Source: Nemertoderma westbladi
Taxonomy: Eukaryota > Xenacoelomorpha > Nemertodermatida > Nemertodermatidae
Assembly (NCBI GenBank): GCA_032718475.1
Contig: JAUCBJ010004701.1
Span: 1-44,778 of the forward strand
Direction: 5' to 3'
Length of the DNA stretch: 44,778 nt
Made by a program: the position numbers and the translations under genes. The notes below the pieces were generated by a model. It searched no databases. It was given only the letters and a program-made list of their open reading frames with translations, and was not told the DNA's origin. Positions 10,540-19,109 of this stretch are shown here, one piece after another; position 1 is the first letter of the stretch; every line of letters begins with the position of its first letter.

Positions 10540-10801
10540 GAGTATGAAAATTATTATAGGACCCTCATGGAAACGAGGTATATACCTCATGAGGCTATCC
10601 TTACACCAGAACCCTTTATTTAAGTAAATAAACATTTTATAAGTTGACTATCTACATAAATCAGTATTGGTGCTCCTAAATATCTAGTGTTATTAGGCCT
10701 ACTTGTACTGTAGGCCTAATATCGTAACGTAATCTTTATAAATGTATTATTGTGAATTTTAAAAGGTTTAATTATGTGTAAAAAACAATCAATCAATCAA
10801 A
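10540..10801 (+). repeat. Possible CR1/L2-like LINE 3' end
   Basis: A short hairpin-like segment (GGAAACGAGGTATATACCTC) and an AT-rich stretch end in a tetranucleotide tail (AATCAATCAATC at 10789-10800). A related segment occurs in reverse at about 42300-42360 (GGGAGACGAGGTCTTTACCTC-like). Conserved 3' hairpins and short microsatellite tails are typical of CR1/L2-type LINEs; no coding part remains here. Confidence 0.35.
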
Positions 10802-11229
10802 CCATAATCAGCACAGTCAGCCTACGCATGGGTGGTACCTACGGTGCGCACTACAACGGCTGAACGGCAGTACAGCAATACGGTGTACCGTGCCAATGAC
10901 TGAATGATTAGCGGTAACTACTGAACTATCTAAACTATTATATTATTATTACCGGTACTAGGCTAATTAGGCCTAAACTATAATCACCGCAAGGGTTTCC
11001 GGGGCCATGTTTAGATTACATGATATGGCATGTCTGCAGTGTATGGTACCGGCTGACCTGTATTACAGCCTGACAGTACCGGTACAAATGGTACATGCAG
11101 ATTGGCAGACAGCCCCTATGTTTTGCAAAATTTGTCAGAAAACCAGCTGATTTATCCTACAGTAATAATAATTTAACGCATGTTAATTTTGGATAAATAA
11201 ATATATTATAACTACAATAACAGTTACAC
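10802..11229. other. No gene seen
   Basis: Sequence with several TAGGCCTA/CCGGTAC words and no ORF or recognisable repeat boundary; interior of the gene A insertion. Confidence 0.4.
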
Positions 11230-11450
11230 TGATGCTGCACGAAGGCCCCACGCAAATTCTACTTGGAAAATTTTCAAACTTTTGCCAAACAACATGTGTA
11301 CCAAGTTTGGATAGATTTCATCAAGGATTGGCCGAGTTATTAACGTTTAAAATAAAATACTGAAAAAAAACGCGACAGAACGACAGAACGACAGGTTGAT
11401 TAATGGTACCACTACGCTAAGGCTCTCTCACTTCGTGGCTCGCCCCACAG
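11230..11450 (-). repeat. Dispersed repeat family D, reversed head and body
   Basis: Read on the minus strand it starts GGGGCGAGCCACGAAGTGAG, continues through the family body (CAATCCTTGATGAAATCTATC, CCAAACTTGGTACACATG), and reaches a tail-like GTGGGGCCTTCGTGCAGCA at 11233-11252. It is the right border of the insertion in gene A and supplies the predicted splice acceptor CCCCACAG. Confidence 0.75.
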
Positions 11451-12094
11451 CAGTCACTTCGACAACAACCTCCATAGAGGACAAGTTTTATCACTCGTTT
11501 ATTGAATGCAATGAGGTAGATTGTGATCCCTACGCTCATTCTGATATATGCGGTAAAGCTACACAATCCTGGCCGCAATATACCGTCGGTGGAGCTGCTC
11601 CCATTCGGACACTATATACCGACAGCAGTCAACTAAGATGCGATGGAGGTTGGCTCATATTTTATAGACGCATCGCCAACAGTAAGATGGACTTTTGGAG
11701 TGATAAAACTGAAGAGCAATACGAATGGGGATTCGGAGATCCCAAGGGATCTTACTTTCTAGGCGTGGTTAATATCTACGATCTGACACTCAGGAACTAT
11801 TGTTTACTGAAGGTCGACTTCGGAAATTCGACGATAACCTACGACAACTTTGCTGTGGCATGGGAAGATCCTTATTATAGGCTAAAGATGTCAAATTATA
11901 CCCATTCACGTACTACTACCGGAGTATTTGCTGGAGGAACCTACGATCTCTCGAGCCTGAATAACATGGAGTTTAAGGGGAAATGGTGGACTACCGGTGG
12001 AAATCCTAAAGGGAAATGGTGGGCTGGATGGAAACCTGTGAAAGATATATTAGAGATGAAACTGAAATGTGTAAAGAATCAAACTGTACTGTAG
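11451..12094 (+). CDS. FReD membrane protein A, exon 2 (fibrinogen-related domain)
   Basis: Encodes the end of the stalk (VTSTTTSIEDKFYHS) and a fibrinogen-related domain of about 200 residues, ending TAG at 12092-12094. FReD hallmarks: cysteine plus GGW (RCDGGWLIFYRRI), FW, the Tyr/Trp-Gly-Phe-Gly motif (YEWGFGDPKGSYFLGV), the LT...Y.L.VDF strand, and a C-terminal WW...W.P......EMKLKC. The Asp-rich calcium loop and cysteine pair of canonical fibrinogen domains are missing. With exon 1 the product would be 369 aa. The frame is intact and about as long as in gene B, suggesting selection despite the 3.6-kb insertion. The 3' flank resembles the gene B 3' flank (AAACTGTAC.GTAG.CCGTAG). The open frame extends upstream into the repeat, but that part is not homologous to gene B. 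Confidence 0.8.
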
Positions 12095-13332
12095 GCCGTA
12101 GTATTAGAAAACGTATTGGGTTTGTGTAACAATCCAAATTAATATACAACAAAACCTGTAATAATAAGCAACTGTAAAAGAACCGGTCAACCGGTTCACA
12201 ACCTTATTTTGCCAACTGAATATTATGCCCCCCCCCCCCCCCCCCACCCCCACTCCTCCCTAAAATTCCGCTGGTTGTATTATGACCCCTGGGACGAAAT
12301 ACGCAAGCAAAATAGTCCTAGAGAGGCGGATTTTCTCTAACCAAAACAATAAATAATATTGTTACCAATTGAGGAAAAGGAACACAAACAGCAGAGCAGC
12401 GGGAAAGTAAAGATATAGGGGACCAATACTGCGAGCAACGGACAATATCTGCTAACCCTCTGATAATTATAGTAGGCCTATACAAGCGGCTCTATTGAAA
12501 TAATAGTTAACAAGAAGTATAAGTTTTTTTTCAGAATCATATTCTCAATAATTTTAGAAAAAAATTGTATTTTATTTATTTGTATGGAATTAATTTTGCA
12601 CTATCAAATCGCCAGGGCGACATATTTTCTAACTTTACATCGCAGTGCGACATTACTTCTCAGTATGTCCCTGTCCCTACGACATACATTCTATGTATTT
12701 CCAGCGTATTTCCAATCTGAAACTTTAGTTACCATGACAACCATGCTAAACATAAGTTCAACTTTAGAAAATAACAATTTGAAACATAGGGCCCTACAGT
12801 AAAGTTAAGGTACTATATCGTGACAACAATATCACTTATTCTGCATCCGAATTAGGCCTACATTTTCTATTTTTCAGTTTACATGACGACAACTGTAAAC
12901 CGATGTTTTTTTGATAGAAAATCGGTAATGTTGACATTAACTACGAGATAATATTTCGGTAATTCGGCACGTATCATCTGAACCACAATCTGGACAGGAT
13001 CTTTTTTTAAATGTTAAACAAACAGTTCCAGAAACCTTTAGTTCCCATGCCAATAGGAGTTATTATTGAAAATGCTACTAAACCAGACTAAGCAACGAAG
13101 AAATGGATGAACGTTTGTTTCATTTTCCTTAGCTTCCTGGTTGTATTAATTATCAAACCAATTAAATTGAGTTAAAAGACAGGCATTTTGTAACAATTAA
13201 TTTTATTAGTTTCCTAGGATTCGCTATTCTAGACATTAACATCAATGTTAATTATTTCATTTCTCAGTAAATGCATTTATAATCTTTAATTTAGCAGCTA
13301 TAAGTTGAAGTATCATTGTTAGTGGAGTGACA
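12095..13332. other. Intergenic between FReD genes A and B
   Basis: Contains the gene A 3' flank, an 18-C run at 12228-12245, AT-rich sequence and presumably the gene B promoter. A 72-codon plus-strand frame at 12584-12802 shows no domain and is not called. No clear TATA or polyadenylation assignment is possible by eye. Confidence 0.45.
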
Positions 13333-13600
13333 ATGTCACGCAGCTCAAACTGTAGTGACGACGTATTTTATGATCTCCACAAATGCAATGCCAGCGTTAT
13401 GTGCCCACCAGAGATCCCGAAACCAGGTTTCGAGATGAAGAAAAACAGATTTAGAAACCTGGATTTTCCATGGAATAAGCCACCGAAATGGTCGCCGAGC
13501 GTATTCAGAAAATACTTTGAGACCATCGAGGAAGATCAGCTGAAGTGTCAACTGGAGGAAGATCCTCCTTCTACTGATAAGATAAGGCGATCTTCTATTG
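13333..13600 (+). CDS. FReD membrane protein B, exon 1 (cytoplasmic tail)
   Basis: Encodes 89 residues plus one base of codon 90, starting MSRSSNCSDDVFYDLHKCNA and ending ...DKIRRSSI. It is hydrophilic with no signal peptide, consistent with the cytoplasmic part of a type II membrane protein. It has a Pro/Trp-rich middle (FPWNKPPKWSP). The exon ends ATT G|GTATGT, a good 5' splice site. It shows no clear similarity to the tail of gene A, so the two tails may have different partners. I used the ATG at 13333; the frame also extends two codons upstream to a GTG. Confidence 0.65.
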
Positions 13601-14108
13601 GTATGTCTTGGTGCCCAACACTTTCTTTTACAATAATTGTTAAATATTCACTGAGAATCTATTTTTTACTAGCTACTTTTTTCTAGCTACTCTCATAATA
13701 AAAGTATTTGTTATGGAACATTCTATAACTTAAATAAGAATATAAATAAATATATAATATACATATATAATATACATTTGGTGTTAGCCCTTTTGTTTAC
13801 TTTAGGGTGCCTGCAACCATTTGTTTTAGATTTGCTTTCTATTTTTACTATTTTTTCTCTTTCTTTATACATTATTCTATGTCGTGGTGGAAAATAGTCA
13901 CTACAAACATTTTAAGTATTTTGATTACAGCATTAACTGTAATATACAGTATTAATATTCCTATGATCATTTATGCTCAATTTATGCTAAAACCTGGCAG
14001 ATTGATTAAATGATTAAATGTTAGCGAAATAAAATAAAACTATTATCCGAAAACTGTCGAAAAAAAACAAAATAAAATGATAAAAAAAAGTAAAAATTGG
14101 GCACCAAG
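13601..14108 (+). other. Gene B intron with inverted-repeat ends
   Basis: A 508-bp GT-AG intron (donor GTATGT, acceptor CACCAAG). CTTGGTGCCCAA lies at 13607-13618, six bases into the intron, and its exact reverse complement at 14097-14108, ending on the last intron base. The interior is AT-rich with no gene. The acceptor has an A-rich rather than pyrimidine-rich upstream tract. Other in-phase AGs at 14090, 14117 and 14168 could be used; the one at 14108 keeps the KKRR cluster and the whole transmembrane helix, and so does 14117. Confidence 0.5.
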
Positions 14109-15016
14109 GCCGATCAGAATTCCGGAAAAAACGGCGTATAATTTTTGGACTTATTGTATTTGTGTTAGTGGCGATTGCAGCTGGTGTCACAGGGTGGCTT
14201 CTGGGAAATCCTAACAAGGAGAATAGATTGGGGTTACCAACATCGACAGTCCCAAACACTACCGGCAATGGAACTACTGGTTGGGAAGGCAACACTGGGA
14301 GTTCAACTACTGGGAGTACAACTAGTACTGAGTTATCGACCACCGAGAGTACAGCTAGTAGTGAGTTATCCACCACCGACACTACTGTCTCTACAACAAT
14401 CACTTCAACAACAACCTCCATTGAGGACAAGTTTTATCACTCGTTTATTGAATGCAATGAGGAGGTAGGTTGTGATTCCTACGCTCATTCCAATATGTGC
14501 GATAAAGCTATACATTCCGGGACCCAATATATCGTCGGTGGAGCTGCTCCCATATTTGCATATGCTCTATCCACCTCCAACGGACAACTCAGATGCGACG
14601 GCGGCTGGATTATATTCTGCAGTCGCATCAACAACACTGACGTCTGGGATGGAAATAGTGATGATTCCAACACATACGGATTCGGAGATCCCAACGGATC
14701 GTACTTCCTAGGCGTGTTAAATATCCATCTGCTGACAAAGGGGAAGGATTGTTACGTAAAGGTCGACTTGGGTAACTCGGCGAGAATCTACAGCGACTTT
14801 ACTGTGGGGGATAGTTATGAGCTAAAGATAGCAAATTATACCAATCCACCTGGGACCGCTGCTACCGGTTTATTGGATAATGGAAAATACGATCTAACTG
14901 GTCTGGTTAACAAGAAGTTTAACTCCAACAAAGGATGGTGGAGTGGTGGAACTCATCCAAAGGATTGGAAACCGCTGAGTAAAACCTTAGAGATGAAACT
15001 TAAATGCAAGTCGTAA
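14109..15016 (+). CDS. FReD membrane protein B, exon 2 (TM, stalk, fibrinogen-related domain)
   Basis: Phase-matched to exon 1 (g|gc gives Gly), making a 391-aa protein. The order is a basic stop (RKKRR), a hydrophobic helix (IIFGLIVFVLVAIAAGVTGW), then a Thr/Ser/Gly stalk of about 70 residues (TTGSTTSTELSTTESTASSE), then a FReD from about SIEDKFYHS. FReD hallmarks: RCDGGWIIFCSRI, YGFGDPNGSYFLGVLNIHLL, YVKVDLGNSARIYSDF, YELKIANY, GWWSGG and W.P....LEMKLKC. The domain is about 205 residues and lacks the canonical calcium loop. The C-terminal half should be extracellular and N-glycosylated. Gene B appears structurally intact. Best reading: a surface recognition or glycan-binding receptor; the ligand is unknown. 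FReDs act in recognition in other animals (mollusc FREPs, tunicate v-Themis), but orthology is not implied. Confidence 0.8.
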
Positions 15017-15163
15017 CGAACCTAAAGAGTTCAAGTTCCAGAAATAAACAAACTGTACCGTAGCCCGTAGCAGTAGGTGTTTCTGTAACAAACTAATATA
15101 ATATTCTCTAATAGTAAGCAACAATAATAGAAACAGAAATTGTTCGACCAACATGTTTTCTTT
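15017..15163 (+). other. Gene B 3' flank
   Basis: AATAAA at about 15042-15047 follows the stop codon by 26 bases. The segment ACAAACTGTACCGTAGCCCG and following words also occur after gene A, which supports tandem duplication including the 3' UTR. Confidence 0.5.
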
Positions 15164-15683
15164 GGGCTCTTTTTCGGAAACGGGGGCATATTTTCAAAAA
15201 AATTGCAAGTCATTTTTTTTACATTTTAAAACTATTCATGAATGAAAATATTGATATTGAACTCATTTATATTCTAGAATTTATGGTAGCTAATATTTAT
15301 TAATAAAAGAAACAATACCATTTAGGCCTATGCATTCACGGAAGAGTACTATTGATTAGAAATTAATTTATAGTAACTAAAATATAATATTCTAGAATAT
15401 TAATAACTAGATTACTAATTGTGTTTTTTTTATGGTAGCTAACACAGTGATTTTTTACTAGCTAGAACTTTTTGAATATTAATAACTAGATTACTAATTG
15501 TGTTTTTTTTATGGTAGCTAACATAGTGATTTTTTACTAGCTAGAACTTTTTGAAATTATATAAAAAAAATACTAGCTAGTAAAAAAACACTAGCTAGTA
15601 GCTACCATTACAAAATATCTACTATAAGAACATTCACCTGGAACTATTCAGGAAAATATGCCCCCGTTTCCGAAAAAGAGCCC
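15164..15683. mobile_element. 520-bp MITE with 32-bp perfect terminal inverted repeats
   Basis: Bases 15164-15195 are the exact reverse complement of 15652-15683 (outer end GGGCTCTTTTTCGGAAAC). The AT-rich interior holds a 79-bp unit repeated in tandem (15396-15474 and 15475-15553) and several TTCTAGAA and CTAGCTAG words shared with the 6.5-7.3 kb element. No coding capacity. I see no clear target-site duplication, so the superfamily is open. Confidence 0.9.
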
Positions 15684-15785
15684 ATGTTTTAATAATATCC
15701 TCTGAGTTACAATAAACAAATGAGCGGCACTGCCGTAGGTCGTGTGGCCTCAGTTGGGAACGTCGGTTCCAGGAACCGCGGTAGG

Positions 15786-16384
15786 AATCCCATAAAGGAT
15801 AGATAGAACCCATAGACCCAATGGGTAACCCGTGGGTTACATCCTACCCGTAGACCCAACGGGTAACGTAACCCGTGGAATACATCCAACCAGTACAGCA
15901 GTAGACCTAACGGGTAACCCGTGGGTTACATCCAACCCATAGACCCAACGGGTAACCCGTGGGTTACATCCAACCCATAGACACAACGGGTAACCCATGG
16001 GTTACATCCAACCCGTAGACCCAACGGGTAACCCGTGGGTTACATCCAACCCGTAGACCCAACGGGTAACCCATGGGTTACATCCAACCCGTGGACCCAA
16101 CGGGTAACCCGTGGGTTACATCCAACCAGTAGACTCTACGGGTAACCCATGGGTTACATCCAACCCATAGACACAACGGGTAACCCATGGGTTACATCCA
16201 ACCCGTAGACCCAACGGGTAACCCGTGGGTTACATCCAACCCGTAGACCCAACGGGTAACCCATGGGTTACATCCAACCCGTGGACCCAACGGGTAACCC
16301 ATGGGTTACATCCAACCCGTAGACCCAACAGGTAACCCGTGGGTTACATACAACCCGTAGACCCAACGGGTAACCCATGGTTTC
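15786..16384 (+). repeat. 38-bp palindromic satellite
   Basis: About 15 copies of a 38-bp unit containing CATCCAACCCGTAGACCCAA and CGGGTAACCCGTGGGTTA. Each unit carries two nested palindromes: ACGGGT-A-ACCCGT and AACCC(GT or AT)GGGTT; the AT version is a perfect 12-bp palindrome. The GGGTTA word occurs once per unit and is not a telomere tract. Some ends of the array are diverged (15786-15890). Confidence 0.95.
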
Positions 16385-16790
16385 CATTCAGCGAGACGCC
16401 CTCCGGCTGTTAAACCTAAAGGGTAGAAACAAATTATGTAGTTTATAAATAAATTAAGAGTTTATTATTGTTTCAGTAAGAATAATATAATTCAGCTAAT
16501 TGATATTAATATTATGTTACTTACCATTATTAGTTATTATATTTAGTCTCTTTAACTTGAATTCAATAGGAAACAGATCGTAGATAATCGTTTGTGTCGT
16601 TCCCAGCAGCCAGCAGCAACTGCACTTTGGTTTCACATAGAACATCGTAATTCTTTAATTTAATCTGACATCGACGATACAATATATGTAGGAGATTCAA
16701 CTGTAACTGTATGTAGGCCTATCAGCAGTAGCAAACTATGTGATACTAGAACTACAGAACTGCAGTAATAGTAATAATAGTTTGGTACAC
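16385..16790. other. No gene seen
   Basis: AT-rich sequence between the satellite and the LINE target site; no ORF or repeat recognised. Confidence 0.5.
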
Positions 16791-16801
16791 TGGTGTAGCA
16801 C

Positions 16802-19098
16802 TACCTGTACTACTAGGATCGGCATGCTGCATTGCAGCTGCATTTTTAAGAATGCTGTGCCGGCTTATCGACAAAATTGCACCGCCACAACTCCCTATCA
16901 CCCATGACATTTGCTAGATCATCCGTATCTTCAAGGCCAGTGTCCTTTAAGATGCGTCTCAAGAAAGTCATGGGCTGTCCACCATGCTTATTCACTCCAG
17001 GAGGCTGCCAAAGTACAAGATTATGCACTGGCTGGTCCTCACGGCGAAAGCAATGTCCTGCAAAGCGGAGGCGATTTTGTTCTAGTGTCAAGCTTGGGGG
17101 AACCAATGAGACACCTCCAATATGTTATATAGTGTCTGGTTGGAGATGTGTTCATTGTACTTGACACAATGAACCCGGCGTAGCATTCTTGTGAATGTGC
17201 CATCCAGAGATTTGGTATCCTCAGCAGTTAGAGCCCAGCATGGACTCCCATAGAGAAGTACTGGAACTACTGCTGCTCTAAATAATCGGACCTTAAGTTT
17301 CCGATTAATTCTCGGTGACTTCCAAATCCTGGAAAGCCTATTCAAGGCTGCCCATGCCTTTCCTTTACGTATTCGAAGGTCCTCATCTGACTTCCGGATC
17401 CATGATCCCGGGTAACAGAAGTCATCCACATGCTCAAGCATACCATCTTTTGAGCTTATGCTCATCCGATCAGAGACTTGCTGAGGACTTTCAAAGTTAA
17501 CTGTCAAAATTTTGGTCTTTCTGGAGTTAATAAAAAGACCAACACTAGAAGAAGCATGTTCTAATGAGCTGAGGGGCCGTTGGGCTACCTCTAGTGATTC
17601 TGAGAGTACTCCTAAGTCATCAGCAAAGTCTAGATCAGTTAGGTACTTGGCAGGATTTCCTCGACTTTTGGAGCCAGTAGGTGGAGTTATCATCACCCCG
17701 TCATCATATTGATGATCTAAGGACATGCGTAGAACATAGTCAACAACAATTATGAACAAGAATGGTGCAAGTGTGTCTCCCTGGAGGACGCCCCATAACA
17801 CTTCAAATGGTTCTGTGTCACCGTCAACAGTAGACACAAATGTTGTCGAACCATCGTATACTGATCTGATTGCTGCAATAATTTAATCAGGAATCCAATA
17901 TAATGAAAGTATGCTGAACATACGTGAGCGAGAGACTGAATCAAAGGGCTTGAAGAAGTCAACAAAGATAACAGCCAGATGCCTGTCTTTCTTTTTTGGT
18001 AACTCTTCAATTATCCTTCTAAGTGCCAAAATGGGCTCCATGGTCCCACGACCTTTACGGAACCCATTCTGATTTCCACGGAACAGTCTCTCAATGGGAT
18101 CCCTGATGCGATTTAATAGAATTCTATTGTATAGCTTTGCAGCAATCGAGATCAATGAGATTCCCCGAAAAGAACCATAGAGTGTTAGGTTGCCCTTCTT
18201 GGGAACTGGCACCAACTTATTTGTTTTCATTTCTTGTGGGACTCTTGTTGTTCGGTACATGTCTACTATGATGGGATATATGAGCTTTAAACACTCAGGT
18301 ATTTTAAAGACCTCAGGGGGAACACCATCTACTCCACTGGCACGATTGGTCTTAATGCTCTTTGCAGCAGCCTTCACTTCTGCAAAGGAGATATCGCCAA
18401 TGGGAATATCTGGGAGTACAGACTCAGACACTTTTACTTCTATAAAGTTATCAGACAATACCCTGTCATTATTGAGGAGCTTTTCAAAGTGGGCCTTCCA
18501 ACCATTGAGGCGATCGCTTGGTGATTCAGCGTTAACCTTGGTGGTTGGTTGGCTTTTTCGACCAGCAAGCAAGTTGATCGATCTCCATGCCTGGGATGAT
18601 TGCCTGCTGCCGTCAGCATCATTGATGGCATCAACCTGTTGGTTTATTAGCTCCTGTAGATTAGCAGAGTACTGCCTGTTCAGGGACCTAGATGCAGCTT
18701 TAACTGCATTCTTGGCCGCTGTAGTCTGCTTGAGTCGGGACTCTTTCTGCGCCTTGTAGAGGTCATTTCGAAACTTCTGAATTTTGTTGTCAGTCCAGGG
18801 GGCCCGCTTCCTGTTTCGAGGGTATACAGGAACTGTTTCTGCAGCTGCTGACTTACTGCCTCTGTGAAGGCAGTATAGCCCTCACAGTGATCTGCAGAAC
18901 CTCATAGAACCTCATACCTGTTGCTCAGCTGTAGTGTGAAGCTGGATCTCACACTTGGCTGTTGCAACAGAGATGACCAGTCATGCCGCGGCAAGGTAGA
19001 TTTCGATGTTCTGCTAGCACGCAGACTAAGTCTTACCTTGGCCACAACAAGGCGATTGATCAATGGAGAAGGGTCGTAGTGTAAATGCATTACAGTCT
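16802..19098 (-). mobile_element. 5'-truncated APE-type non-LTR retrotransposon (LINE N), copy 1
   Basis: A 2.3-kb minus-strand copy of the LINE at 24.3-28.05 kb, beginning inside the endonuclease domain. It is flanked by an 11-bp direct repeat TGGTGTAGCAC (16791-16801 and 19099-19109), a typical LINE target-site duplication. The 3' end reads ...CATGCCGATCCTAGTAGTA, a short TAG-like tail rather than poly(A). Confidence 0.9.
16846..19090 (-). pseudogene. LINE N reverse transcriptase, copy 1 (broken)
   Basis: In order along the minus strand: endonuclease tail (18902-19090, LVVAKVRLSLRAS), linker, RT fingers and palm (17883-18572, with SFRGISLISIAAKLYN, NGFRKGRGTMEPI and AVIFVDFFKPFDSVSR), RT catalytic box (17088-17837, GVLQGDTLAPFLFIIVVDY and DFADD), and C-terminal cysteine-type region (16846-17106). 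A stop at 17883-17885 replaces a Glu codon found in copy 2. Further frame changes lie near 18573-18900 and 17100. It cannot make a full protein. Confidence 0.85.
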
Positions 19099-19109
19099 TG
19101 GTGTAGCAC

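Larger units (their letters stand above)
7843..11450 (-). mobile_element. Repeat insertion in gene A, possible introner-like intron
   Basis: The left edge (7843, CGTTCGTGGGGCCTTCGCGC) is the tail of repeat family D in reverse. The right edge (CACTTCGTGGCTCGCCCCACAG) is its head in reverse, so the 3.6 kb is bracketed by the two ends of one family. ACA flanks both sides (7840-7842, 11447-11449), a possible 3-bp target duplication. GT at 7844-7845 and AG at 11449-11450 would allow removal of 7844-11450. The joined codon is then c+ca, and the protein reads VSTPVTSTTTS against VSTTITSTTTS in gene B: same frame, same length. The interior holds fragments of families D and E, a 21-C run and a GC-richer island. 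Splicing is inferred, and the donor GTTCGT is weak. Confidence 0.55.

Noticed and set aside
11396-11446. FReD exon starting at ATG-like codons in the repeat (MINGTTTLRLSHFVARP...)
   Set aside because: Those residues come from family D repeat sequence and have no counterpart in gene B.
7378-15016. Direct identification as the tunicate self-incompatibility gene v-Themis
   Set aside because: Only the FReD fold is shared; no polycystin-type partner gene is visible and the species is unknown.
15786-16384. Telomere-like repeat (GGGTTA)
   Set aside because: The hexamer occurs once per 38-bp unit, not in tandem.
15786-16384. CRISPR array
   Set aside because: Continuous tandem repeat with no unique spacers, in eukaryotic DNA.
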